The notes under the pieces: model-generated
Databases searched by the model: none
What the model saw: the letters and a program-made list of their open reading frames with translations, nothing else
Told to the model about the DNA's origin: nothing
In this document: in pieces, positions 35,375 to 44,168 of the stretch
How positions within the stretch are numbered: the stretch's first letter is position 1
Layout of the letters: each line of letters opens with the position of its first letter
Position numbers and translations under genes: made by a program
NCBI RefSeq assembly: GCF_001752365.1
Contig: NZ_MEIY01000001.1
Coordinates: forward strand, 290,087 to 354,086
Origin: Marinobacter sp. X15-166B
GTDB lineage: Bacteria > Pseudomonadota > Gammaproteobacteria > Pseudomonadales > Oleiphilaceae
Direction: 5' to 3'
Length of the DNA stretch: 64,000 nucleotides

Positions 35375-38041
35375 TTAGCGGCGCACACTTTTTACCGCCG
35401 GGCTGCCGGATGACAACAGCCGGTACCCGGTGAAGCCGTACCGCGGCGGCGCCAGAGGCGCAACGGCTGGCCGCCGGAAACTGGTGGTCATGCGGATGCG
35501 CGCGGTGGAACCCGCGGCGATGCTCACCGGTTCGGGAAACCCGTTCACCGGGTACTCGGCGCAGGCCTCACCGTTTTCGCAGATGATACCATTGTTGTCC
35601 ATGTCGGTGCCGGCCACCACAAAATAGCGCCCCGGAGCCACACCCGCAAAGGAGAACCGGTACTCGCCCTGCTCCGCCGCTACTTCGGCCTGGGCCACAG
35701 CATGCTGACCGCCCTCGGCGGGGGTCAGGATGACGTAGTGCCAGCCGGCATTCCGCTGGTCTGGCGGGTCGCCATACTGTGCGTGCACCGCAAATTCGAG
35801 TGACCGCTGGGGGGCAGCCTGACCGGCTCCGGCAGTATAGTGCAGCCTGATGCTGGCCCGAAACAGTTGCCCGGGGTTCACACGCAGCTGCTCGCCACGG
35901 GCGGTCACCGTCAGGGTATCAGGCAGTGCGTCGCCGGGGACGAGCGCGGGCGCGATGGACAACCACGGCGGTAGCGGATCCAGAGAAACCAGGGTCGCGG
36001 TTTCGCCCTCAGGGTACACCATGAGCGTCACTGTCTGCACCGGGTGCTGCCCCGACAGCTGCACTGCCGCAGGCGAGACCCCCACCACCGTCGGTATGGT
36101 ACCCGCCAGCGCCGCATCTATGGCCTTTAACCCATTGATCAGACCCTGCCCGTACTCCCGTGGATTGGCCAGCGCATCGGTCAGCGCACCACTGTGCAAC
36201 AGCGCAAAAAACTCGGAGGGACCAAGCTCGGTGCCCGCCGACCGCGCGGCGGCTTTCATCAGCGCGTACACCCCCGTAACCTGGGGCGCGGCCATGGAGG
36301 TGCCATGCAGGGCGGCATAGCCCGGCTGGCGCACACCCCCCCGATCGTCGCCCCAGCTGCTGGCGATCAGGTCGGCGTCGCCGTCCAGATTGGCATCGCG
36401 GCTGGCATCACCGCCCGGGGCGACCAGATCAACCGAGGCACCGGTATTGGAGTAGCCTGCCCGCACCCGGCCCGCATCGACGGCGCCAACGCCCACCACA
36501 TTGGCAAAAGCGGCCGGGTAGGTGGGTTCATCGGAGCCTTCATTGCCGGCGGCGGCCACCACCAGCTTGCCGTTGTGGTATGCCAGATCAATCGCCTGTC
36601 GCAATGCCTCACTGGGACCCAGCCCGCCCAGACTCAGATTAATGACGTCAATGGCGTGCTGGGTCGCCGCCCACTGCAAGGCCGCGATCAGATCGGCGGC
36701 GCTGCCCACGCCACCCTGCCCCAACACGCGGAGCGGGAACAGAGTAGCCCGGGGAGCCACGCCGATAACCCCAAATCCGTTGTCTGCGGCCGCAACAATG
36801 CCCGCCACATGGGTTCCATGAAAACTGCTGCTCTGGGGTTTGCCATCGCCGGGATCGGCGGGGTTCTGGTCGCGACCGGGTTCATGATCCAGATCCAGTC
36901 CCGCCGATACGTAGTCGAGGATAGCGCCGCTCCGGGCAGGTACGTTCGCGGCCAGATCCGGGTGCCAGTCGCCATAGCGGGTGGCGTCAATATTGAACAG
37001 TCCGGTATCCATCACCGCGACCCCGACCCCCTGACCACCCTGCGGTGCCGCCTGCCAGGCCAGCGGCAGGCTGATCAGCGGGAGGTGCCACTGCCGCTGA
37101 TACAGGTCTTCATCCTCTGCAGTGATCTGCTGGCTGCGGAAAAGATAATTCGGTTCCGCCCACTGCACCTCGGGTCGCTGGTTCAGCCCCTCAATCCACG
37201 CCAGGGTATCGGCCTGCGGGGACCGGGCGGGAGCGGAGCCAAGCCCCCGGGCCCTGACCGGCGGTTGCCGCCGCAGCTGCCACATGGCCTGACCCAACGG
37301 ACGGGCTTGCCCGGCGCCCATGGCATGCAAGATTCCATGCCTGCCCCCCGCGGCGGCCGCACTGCGCGGTGCCCTGCCCGGATCCGGCTGCATGATTACA
37401 ATGGCCTCGTCCACCACCAGTTGCGGAAGAACATAACCGGCGCTGCCAGCGTTGGCCACGCCCGGGGAGGACACCCGCACCACGTAGCGGAACGGACCGC
37501 CCGCGCGGGCATGGACGGCAAGGTGATAGAACCCGAAGCTGCCGGCGGCGCCGTCAACCACGTGCATCAACGGCGGCGTACCGGTGCAGTGGGCACCGCA
37601 AACATCCACGCCGTCGGCGCCGATGATACGGATATCGACCACCGGAGGAAGGTTGCCGGGAGCGTCAGCGGACGGAAACACGTGCAGCACCACCTGGTCG
37701 CCGGCGGCCAGCCGCACCCGGTAATAATCGACCGCATCGCGCGGATACGCGAGGCTGGCACCGGCCGCTGACGGGTGGCCACCGGCGGTGGCGCTGAGAA
37801 AACCGCCCACCACGCCGGTGGGCGGCAGCGGCTGCGCCTCGCCCGGGGAATCGTTGCTGCGGGCCCGGCTCAGCCGGGTGTCATCTGCGGTGTCGCCATC
37901 CACCCGGGTATGGCTTTCAATGATGATGGTTCCGGAGATATCGGGGCCGCTGCGCGGTGTTTCCGAGCCGCCGCCGCAGGCTGCCAGCAGCCACGGCAGA
38001 AGAAAAACGCAGAGTGATCGTCGCCACATCATCAAGGCCAT
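35375..38041 (-). CDS. S8 (subtilisin-like) serine protease lipoprotein
   Basis: About 888 residues. A lipobox (LLAAC) near residue 20 predicts outer-membrane anchoring. A pre-peptidase-like beta domain (about 110-200) and an I9-like propeptide end (VQWAEPNYLFR) precede the S8 catalytic domain with Asp in VAVMDTG (about 345), His in FHGTHVAG (about 411) and Ser in HGTSMAAP (about 581). An Ig-like segment and a beta domain with TDMDNNGIICENG close the protein. The start at 38041 is one of several Met codons before the lipobox (also 38032 and 38029). It heads a run with the PrcB-like gene and parE. Confidence 0.88.
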   Translation of the reverse strand: MALMMWRRSLCVFLLPWLLAACGGGSETPRSGPDISGTIIIESHTRVDGDTADDTRLSRARSNDSPGEAQPLPPTGVVGGFLSATAGGHPSAAGASLAYPRDAVDYYRVRLAAGDQVVLHVFPSADAPGNLPPVVDIRIIGADGVDVCGAHCTGTPPLMHVVDGAAGSFGFYHLAVHARAGGPFRYVVRVSSPGVANAGSAGYVLPQLVVDEAIVIMQPDPGRAPRSAAAAGGRHGILHAMGAGQARPLGQAMWQLRRQPPVRARGLGSAPARSPQADTLAWIEGLNQRPEVQWAEPNYLFRSQQITAEDEDLYQRQWHLPLISLPLAWQAAPQGGQGVGVAVMDTGLFNIDATRYGDWHPDLAANVPARSGAILDYVSAGLDLDHEPGRDQNPADPGDGKPQSSSFHGTHVAGIVAAADNGFGVIGVAPRATLFPLRVLGQGGVGSAADLIAALQWAATQHAIDVINLSLGGLGPSEALRQAIDLAYHNGKLVVAAAGNEGSDEPTYPAAFANVVGVGAVDAGRVRAGYSNTGASVDLVAPGGDASRDANLDGDADLIASSWGDDRGGVRQPGYAALHGTSMAAPQVTGVYALMKAAARSAGTELGPSEFFALLHSGALTDALANPREYGQGLINGLKAIDAALAGTIPTVVGVSPAAVQLSGQHPVQTVTLMVYPEGETATLVSLDPLPPWLSIAPALVPGDALPDTLTVTARGEQLRVNPGQLFRASIRLHYTAGAGQAAPQRSLEFAVHAQYGDPPDQRNAGWHYVILTPAEGGQHAVAQAEVAAEQGEYRFSFAGVAPGRYFVVAGTDMDNNGIICENGEACAEYPVNGFPEPVSIAAGSTARIRMTTSFRRPAVAPLAPPRYGFTGYRLLSSGSPAVKSVRR

Positions 38042-38112
38042 CCAAGCCGCTCGGGCACCGGTTATCCAGGCGCATAGCATACCCCGGAACAGACCGGCAC
38101 CGCCGCACAATT

Positions 38113-38727
38113 TCAGACCGGGGGCGCCACCAGCGCCAGCACCTGGTCCGTTAACCCGTCGAGCGTGACCGCGCCTTCAGGACGATACCAGGTAACCGTC
38201 CAGCTCAAGGCGCCGGTTAACAGCCGGCGCGCCAGGCGCGGCTCGACGCGGATCACGCCGGCCACGTGCAGCGCGCGCAAGGTGGTCAGCCACAGCTGCT
38301 CATAACCGTCCTGCAGCACCAGCACCTCGGCCCGGGCCGCCGCAGACAGGCTACGCCACTCAAACACCAGCACCGCCATGGCTTCGCCGGACTGGCCATT
38401 GATAAACTCCAGCTCCGCCTTGACCAGCGCCCGCAAACGCGCCCGGTCACTGCCGGCTGCGTCCACCGCGGCCTGCAGTAACGCGGTATTGCGACGGATG
38501 GTTTCGACCATAACCGCCTTCAGGATGTCCTCCTTGGTGCGGAAATGATGAAACACGCTGCCGGAGTGCAAGCCCACCGAGGTGGCCAGATCACGCACCG
38601 TGGTGCGCTCATAGCCCTTCTGCCGGAACAACCGCGCTGCTTCGCGCAGCAGCCGTCCCCGCGCCCCGGCCGGGTCTGAGACAAGCTTATCGGCGATCAA
38701 TGCGGCAACAATGGCATCCTGGTTCAC
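38113..38727 (-). CDS. TetR family transcriptional regulator
   Basis: A 204-residue repressor-type protein. The N-terminal helix-turn-helix (LFRQKGYERTTVRDLATSVGLHSGSVFHHFRTKEDIL pattern, about 33-70) is clear, and the C-terminal ligand domain is helical. The start is a GTG at 38727 with CAGGATA upstream. It lies 70 bases before the protease gene on the same strand and divergent from the purine permease. Its target cannot be told from sequence. No clear operator palindrome was found in the 257-base gap to the permease. Confidence 0.92.
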   Translation of the reverse strand: MNQDAIVAALIADKLVSDPAGARGRLLREAARLFRQKGYERTTVRDLATSVGLHSGSVFHHFRTKEDILKAVMVETIRRNTALLQAAVDAAGSDRARLRALVKAELEFINGQSGEAMAVLVFEWRSLSAAARAEVLVLQDGYEQLWLTTLRALHVAGVIRVEPRLARRLLTGALSWTVTWYRPEGAVTLDGLTDQVLALVAPPV

Positions 38728-38984
38728 GGGGTATCCTGACGAGTGAGTGCATCAACAGTCATTCTATCCGGAATCTGGCGGCCCACAAGCGGGTGCGCTG
38801 CGGCGTCCCGGCCTGCGTATCTGTGCACAGCGGGCACCACCTTTGGTGGTGAGGCGCACGGTTTGTAGAACGGGTCACTTGGCGCGGCTGCGTCCAGCCG
38901 GTAACATTACGCCTTCTTCACAAAACCCATCGGCCGATCTGCGCCCTCGTATCCCCTATTTTCGACAAGGTTCTGACTGATTCC

Positions 38985-40289
38985 ATGCTCGAACGACTGT
39001 TTCAACTCAAAGCACACGGCACCAATGTCCGCAAAGAAGTGGTTGCCGGTTTTACCACCTTCCTCACCATGGCGTACGTCATTGTGGTCAACCCGAGCAT
39101 CCTGTCCGGCACCGGCATGGATTTCGGTGCCATATTTGTGGCCACCTGCCTGGCTGCCACCATTGGCACACTGATCATGGGGCTGTGGGCCAACTACCCC
39201 ATTGCCCTCGCCCCCGGCATGGGTCTGAATGCGTTTTTCTCGTTCACCGTGGTCGGGAGCATGGGGTACAGCTGGCAAATCGCCCTGGGGGCGGTGTTCA
39301 TTTCCGGGTTCCTGTTCTTTATTTTGAGTCTGTTCCGCGTCCGGGAGTGGATCATCAACAGCATCCCCCTGTCGCTGCGGTTCGGCATCTCCGCCGGGAT
39401 CGGTTTTTTCCTGGCGCTGATTGCCTTTAAAAACGCCGGCGTCGTGATTGATAACCCCGCCACCCTGGTGGGTCTGGGTGACATCAAATCCGCCGAGTCC
39501 CTGCTGTTCTTCGGCGGCTTCCTGCTGACCTGCGCGCTGGCTTACCGGGGGGTCACCGGCGCCGTCATGATCGGCATCATTGCGGTTACCCTGGTCGCCA
39601 TGGTGCTGGGCCTGGTGCAATACAAGGGGTTTGTGTCGGCGCCCCCCAGCCTGGCCCCGACTTTTATGCAGCTGGATCTGGCCGGGGCGCTGAATGTGAC
39701 CATGATCAGTGTGGTGTTTGCCTTTCTGTTCGTCGACCTGTTCGACACCTCGGGCACCCTGATCGGCGCGGCCCAACGCGGCGGGCTGCTGGACAAGGAT
39801 GGCCGCCTGCCGCGGCTGGGCCGGGCGCTGATGAGTGATTCGGTGGCGACCATGTCCGGCGCAGCGCTGGGCACCTCCACCACCACCAGCTACATCGAAT
39901 CCACTGCCGGCATTGCCGCCGGCGGCCGCACCGGGCTCACCGCGGTGGTGGTGGCACTGCTGTTTCTGGCCTGCCTGCTGCTCTCGCCCATCGCCAGCAT
40001 TATTCCTCCCTATGCCACGGCTCCGGCCCTGCTGTATGTCGCCGTGCTGATGACCAGCGGCCTGAAGCTGATTGACTGGGAAGACGTGACCGAAGCCGCA
40101 CCGGCGGTGGTCACCGCACTGATGATGCCGCTGACGTTTTCGATTGCCAACGGGATCGCGCTGGGCTTTATCACCTATGCACTGTTGAAAATGCTCAGCG
40201 GTCGCTGGAATCAACTCAGTGTCAGTGTGGCAATTATTGCGCTGGTGTTTATTCTTAAATTTACCTTTCTATACGTGCCCGGGTTATGA
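38985..40289 (+). CDS. NCS2 family purine permease (AzgA/GhxP-like)
   Basis: A 434-residue inner-membrane carrier with about 12 hydrophobic segments, of the AzgA-like NCS2 branch that imports adenine, guanine or hypoxanthine with protons. Family marks are [25 protein letters not shown] at the start, [12 protein letters not shown], and [25 protein letters not shown]. Its stop overlaps the apt start by 4 bases (ATGA), which ties uptake to salvage. I looked for a purine riboswitch in the 257-base leader and saw none. Confidence 0.93.
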   Translation: MLERLFQLKAHGTNVRKEVVAGFTTFLTMAYVIVVNPSILSGTGMDFGAIFVATCLAATIGTLIMGLWANYPIALAPGMGLNAFFSFTVVGSMGYSWQIALGAVFISGFLFFILSLFRVREWIINSIPLSLRFGISAGIGFFLALIAFKNAGVVIDNPATLVGLGDIKSAESLLFFGGFLLTCALAYRGVTGAVMIGIIAVTLVAMVLGLVQYKGFVSAPPSLAPTFMQLDLAGALNVTMISVVFAFLFVDLFDTSGTLIGAAQRGGLLDKDGRLPRLGRALMSDSVATMSGAALGTSTTTSYIESTAGIAAGGRTGLTAVVVALLFLACLLLSPIASIIPPYATAPALLYVAVLMTSGLKLIDWEDVTEAAPAVVTALMMPLTFSIANGIALGFITYALLKMLSGRWNQLSVSVAIIALVFILKFTFLYVPGL

Positions 40290-40828
40290 GCTATTTTTCC
40301 GAAAGCATCAAACAAGCCATCCGCACTGTGCCTGACTGGCCCAAGCCGGGCGTGGCGTTTCGCGACATCACCACGGTCCTGCAAGACCGCACCGCGTTCC
40401 GCAAACTGATTGACGCCTTTGTCCACCGCTATCACGGGCAGCAGATCGACGCGGTGGCGGCGGTCGACGCCCGGGGGTTTATCATCGGTTCTGCACTGGC
40501 GTACGAACTCAACGCCAGTCTGGTGCTGGTGCGCAAAAAGGGCAAACTGCCGTTTGATACGCTGGTGGAAGACTATCAGCTGGAATACGGCACGGCGTCG
40601 GTGGAACTGCACAAAGACGCTTTCCGTCCCGGCGACAAGGTGGTGCTGGTGGACGACCTGATTGCCACAGGGGGGACCATGCTGGCCGCTGCCCGGTTGA
40701 TTCGGCGCATCGGGGCCGATATTGTGGAGGTGGCCGCAATGATCGACCTGCCGGATCTGGGCGGCTCCGCCAAACTGCGTGCCGAAGGTTTGGCCGTTTA
40801 CACTGTGTGTGCGTTTGAGGACGAATAA
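40286..40828 (+). CDS. apt: Adenine phosphoribosyltransferase
   Basis: Apt makes AMP from adenine and PRPP. The PRPP loop [17 protein letters not shown], the N-terminal [13 protein letters not shown] segment ([15 protein letters not shown]) and [15 protein letters not shown] are present. 180 residues, standard length. The start codon overlaps the permease stop (ATGA), so translation is coupled and adenine uptake and salvage form one unit. Confidence 0.96.
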   Translation: MSYFSESIKQAIRTVPDWPKPGVAFRDITTVLQDRTAFRKLIDAFVHRYHGQQIDAVAAVDARGFIIGSALAYELNASLVLVRKKGKLPFDTLVEDYQLEYGTASVELHKDAFRPGDKVVLVDDLIATGGTMLAAARLIRRIGADIVEVAAMIDLPDLGGSAKLRAEGLAVYTVCAFEDE

Positions 40829-40864
40829 TCGCCGTATCAAAACCAGCGCTACAGGAGCGATCGA

Positions 40865-41527
40865 ATGCCAGACTATGCGCATCATTGGAAGGATGGAACC
40901 CCGGTGCATTTGCCACTGGGCAAGATCGTCTGCGTGGGCCGCAACTACGCCGAACACGCCCGCGAACTGAACAACCCGGTGCCGGATACCCCGCTGTTAT
41001 TCATCAAACCCGCGTCGGCGGCGGTGCACCTCACCCGCCCGTTGCTGCTGCCCGAAGGCCGCGGCCCGGTGCATTTTGAAGCCGAACTGGCGGTCCTGAT
41101 CAGCCGTCCGCTCACCAACGCCACTGCCAGCGAGGCGGCCCAGGCGATTCTGGGATACGGGCTGGCGCTGGATCTGACCCTGCGCGACCTGCAGAGCGAA
41201 CTCAAAGAAAAGGGGCACCCCTGGGAACGGGCCAAAGCGTTTGACGGAGCCTGCCCCTTGTCCCCGTTTATTGCCGCTGACCGGCTGCCTCACACCCCCA
41301 TCACCTTCACCCTGGATATCGATGGCAAACGTCAGCAGACCGGCAACACGGACGATATGCTGACCCCGGTGATGCCGTTGATCGCCCACATCAGCACCCA
41401 GTTTTCGTTGCAGCCCGGCGACGTGGTGCTCACCGGCACACCCGCGGGGGTTGGTCCGCTTGCCCGGGGGCAAACGCTGTCCCTGGAACTGGAAGACCAG
41501 CTGTTTGTGGAAACCACGGTGGCCTAG
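40865..41527 (+). CDS. Fumarylacetoacetate hydrolase family protein
   Basis: A 220-residue FAH-fold metal enzyme. The metal site is built from HFEAELAVLI and the later D in ALDLTLRD. IVCVGRNYAEHA and LTGTPAGVGPL are typical of the YcgM/FAHD1 group, which cleaves acylpyruvates or oxaloacetate. AGGAG lies 8 bases before the ATG. It follows apt by 36 bases and precedes the ABC1 kinase gene by 9, so it may be co-transcribed, although no shared pathway is evident. Confidence 0.9.
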   Translation: MPDYAHHWKDGTPVHLPLGKIVCVGRNYAEHARELNNPVPDTPLLFIKPASAAVHLTRPLLLPEGRGPVHFEAELAVLISRPLTNATASEAAQAILGYGLALDLTLRDLQSELKEKGHPWERAKAFDGACPLSPFIAADRLPHTPITFTLDIDGKRQQTGNTDDMLTPVMPLIAHISTQFSLQPGDVVLTGTPAGVGPLARGQTLSLELEDQLFVETTVA

Positions 41528-41536
41528 GCCAGTCTT

Positions 41537-42841
41537 ATGCCAAAGAAACCGGTGACCTCCCGCCGCGGGCGCTTTCTCAAGCTGGCGGGCATGACCGCAT
41601 CCGTCGCCGGTCAGTACGCCGGCCAGCGCGCCCGCCGCCTGCTGGGTCAGCCGGACAGCGACCAGCAGCGCCGGGACCATTACACCAAAATGGCGGAGCA
41701 GATTACCGATACGTTGGGCGAGCTCAAAGGCGCGGTCATGAAAGTGGGTCAGATTGCCTCCCAGACCCAGGACTTTTTGCCACCCGAGTTTTCGGAGGCG
41801 CTGCAAAAGCTGCAAAAAGAAGCGCCCCCCATGCCCTTTGAGGTGATTCTCGCGCAAATCGAAGCCGAGCTGGGCCAACCGGTGGGCGAGTTGTTCGAGT
41901 ACCTGCAGGAAGCCCCCTACGCCGCCGCCTCCATTGGCCAGGTGCACCGGGCCCGCCTGCACGATGGCACCGACGTGATCGTCAAGGTGCAATACCCCGG
42001 GGTGGACGAGTCCTGCGACTCGGATCTGCAGCAACTGCGGCTGGCGCTCAAGCTGGGCGGTCTGCTGAAAATGCCCAGGGACAGCGTTGACCAGCTGTTT
42101 GCAGAAATCCGCGTGCGCCTCAAGGAGGAGCTGGATTACGAGAACGAGGCCCGCAATCTGGAACTGTTCCGCGAATTTCACCGCAACGACAGCTGGGTGG
42201 TGATCCCCGCAGTGATCGCCAGCCACTCCACCCGCCGGGTGCTCACCCTGGTACTGGAAGAAGGCGACCACGTCAATGCAGTCACCCCCGCGCGCTACGG
42301 CCAGGAAACCATCAACACCATCGGCCACCGCATCTTCACCACCATGGCGGATCAGCTGTTCCGGTTTCAGTGCATCCACGGCGACCCCCACGCCGGCAAC
42401 TTCGCCTATCGGCCGGATGGGACCATCGTCATGTACGATTTCGGCTGTGTAAAAAAGCTCAGACCGGAAATTGTGGCGGCCTATCGCAATGCCCTGATTG
42501 CGGCTCTGGAAGAAGACTACCAGGCATTGGACCGTCACCTGATCGATCTGGGGGCCCGGATTGAAGGCCAGCCCGCCGTTGATGAAGCCTATTACGCCAT
42601 GTGGCGGGACATTCTGATCCAGCCGTTCGAATCGGCCACCCCCTACCGGTTCGCAGACTCCACCCTCCACAAGGCGGTGGCCGCCAAAACCAGCACCGTA
42701 TTTCAGCACCTCGAGTCGTTCCAGCCGCCGGTGGAAAGTATCTTCATCGATCGCATGATCGCCGGCCACTACTGGATGCTGAAACGCCTGGGGGTGGAAG
42801 CCAACTTTCGCGACGCGCTGGCCGCCTACTTACACCCCTGA
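41537..42841 (+). CDS. ABC1/UbiB family atypical kinase
   Basis: A 434-residue protein kinase-like protein of the ABC1/UbiB family. The KxGQ region (GAVMKVGQIASQTQDFLPPEF), the Ala-rich loop (APYAAASIGQVHRA), VIVKVQYPGV, GDPHAGNF and YDFGCVK are present. It lacks the C-terminal membrane helices of UbiB itself, so it is a soluble paralogue group. The N-terminal RRGRFLKLAGMTASVAGQYAG may be a membrane-associating segment. Family members support ubiquinone synthesis or lipid homeostasis. Substrate unknown. Confidence 0.88.
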   Translation: MPKKPVTSRRGRFLKLAGMTASVAGQYAGQRARRLLGQPDSDQQRRDHYTKMAEQITDTLGELKGAVMKVGQIASQTQDFLPPEFSEALQKLQKEAPPMPFEVILAQIEAELGQPVGELFEYLQEAPYAAASIGQVHRARLHDGTDVIVKVQYPGVDESCDSDLQQLRLALKLGGLLKMPRDSVDQLFAEIRVRLKEELDYENEARNLELFREFHRNDSWVVIPAVIASHSTRRVLTLVLEEGDHVNAVTPARYGQETINTIGHRIFTTMADQLFRFQCIHGDPHAGNFAYRPDGTIVMYDFGCVKKLRPEIVAAYRNALIAALEEDYQALDRHLIDLGARIEGQPAVDEAYYAMWRDILIQPFESATPYRFADSTLHKAVAAKTSTVFQHLESFQPPVESIFIDRMIAGHYWMLKRLGVEANFRDALAAYLHP

Positions 42842-43028
42842 GCGCTGCCGCGGCGGCGGATGCACGGCAGGAGACGACACCGGCCCGGCGGCCCGGCCGG
42901 AGCACTTAATGGGGAATGCGGGGTCAGCCGTGTCACCGCAACCATGTGCTCTCCCCATATGAGCGCTTGGTTTGCAGGGTCAATACCACTATATTATCCG
43001 CTTGTTTCTGACTTCTGGAGATGCAGTT

Positions 43029-43460
43029 ATGGAAGATTTGCACGGCTATTACCTGGAGGACCTGAGCGTCGGCATGACCGCCAGCCTCGCCAAGACGGTC
43101 ACCGAGGCCGATATTGTCAAGTTTGCCGAGGTGTCAGGCGACACCAACCCGGTCCATCTGGACGCCGAATACGCCGCCGGCACCATGTTCAAACAGCGCA
43201 TTGCCCACGGCATGCTGAGCGCGGCGCTGATTTCGGCGGTACTGGGGACCCGCCTGCCCGGCCCCGGGGCCATCTATCTGGACCAGCACCTCAGCTTCCG
43301 GGCACCGGTGTTTATCGGTGATACGGTGGACGCCAGCGTCACCGTTACCGAAATCGACGACAAGCGCCGCCGCGTCACCCTCGAGACCATTTGCAGCGTT
43401 GACGGCAAGGTGGTGGCCAAAGGCGTGGCCACCAACATGGTGGACCGCCGCCCGGCCTGA
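43029..43460 (+). CDS. MaoC-like (R)-specific enoyl-CoA hydratase
   Basis: A 143-residue hot-dog protein of the PhaJ type that hydrates trans-2-enoyl-CoA. The hydratase motif has catalytic Asp and His in FAEVSGDTNPVHLD followed by RIAHGMLSAALIS. Start at ATG 43029, with GGAG 8 bases upstream; a longer in-frame start at 42972 has no family support. It could supply (R)-3-hydroxyacyl-CoA for polyester or fatty acid metabolism. No phaC gene is in view. It converges on cobB. Confidence 0.92.
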   Translation: MEDLHGYYLEDLSVGMTASLAKTVTEADIVKFAEVSGDTNPVHLDAEYAAGTMFKQRIAHGMLSAALISAVLGTRLPGPGAIYLDQHLSFRAPVFIGDTVDASVTVTEIDDKRRRVTLETICSVDGKVVAKGVATNMVDRRPA

Positions 43461-43490
43461 CCCCGCGCCGGTGGGCGTGTCCGGATGGGT

Positions 43491-44168
43491 TCAGAGGTAC
43501 TCGTTCACCCATTCGGCCACCCCTTCGCTGGCCGTTTTACGGATCACCCGGGCCCTGGACACCGAGGCTGGCTCGCCGGGATCAACCACGGTGACCGGCA
43601 CCCCGTCCCCCACCAGATGCACCAGCCCGGCCGCCGGATACACCTGCAATGAGGTTCCCACGATCAGCAGGTGATCGGCGGACGCCACCACCTCGGCGGC
43701 CACCTCTATCATCGGCACGTCTTCCCCGAACCAGACAATATGCGGTCGCAAGGCGGTGCCCTGCTCGCAGGTGTCGTCCGGCTGGATGTCTTCAAAACCA
43801 ATGTCGTAAACCAGATCCGGGTAGCCGGTACTGCGGGCTTTGGTCAGCTCGCCATGCAGGTGCAGCACCCGCGTGGAGCCGGCACGCTCGTGCAGATCGT
43901 CCACATTCTGGGTGACGATGCTGACCCGGTAACGGTCCTCCAGTTCAGCCAGCAGACGGTGGGCAGCGTTGGGCCGGGCCGTTGCCAGCTGGCGCCGCCG
44001 GGCGTTATAAAACCTCAGCACCAGCTCTTTGTCGCGGGCGAAGGCTTCCGGCGTAGCCACCTCGTAAACGCTGTGCTCCTCCCACAGTCCGCCGTTGTCG
44101 CGAAACGTCGACAGGCCGCTCTCGGCACTGACGCCGGCCCCGGTAAGGACAACAATATGCTCTTTCAT
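43491..44168 (-). CDS. cobB: Sirtuin NAD-dependent deacylase CobB, zinc-less type
   Basis: A 225-residue sirtuin. GAGVSAESGLSTFRDNGGLWE, TQNVDDLHERAG and the catalytic His in LHLHGEL are intact. Tyr54 and Arg57 (YNARR) match the pair that binds succinyl or malonyl lysine in class III sirtuins. The four zinc Cys normally found between LHLHGEL and LRPHIVWFGE are missing; the region has one Cys only. Related zinc-less sirtuins exist in some bacteria, so this is unusual but probably functional. The ATG shares a base with the stop of the upstream flavoprotein gene. Confidence 0.9.
   Translation of the reverse strand: MKEHIVVLTGAGVSAESGLSTFRDNGGLWEEHSVYEVATPEAFARDKELVLRFYNARRRQLATARPNAAHRLLAELEDRYRVSIVTQNVDDLHERAGSTRVLHLHGELTKARSTGYPDLVYDIGFEDIQPDDTCEQGTALRPHIVWFGEDVPMIEVAAEVVASADHLLIVGTSLQVYPAAGLVHLVGDGVPVTVVDPGEPASVSRARVIRKTASEGVAEWVNEYL

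Noticed and set aside
38728..38984. Purine riboswitch before the NCS2 permease and apt
   Set aside because: Looked for the conserved purine-aptamer core and a three-way junction; neither is present.
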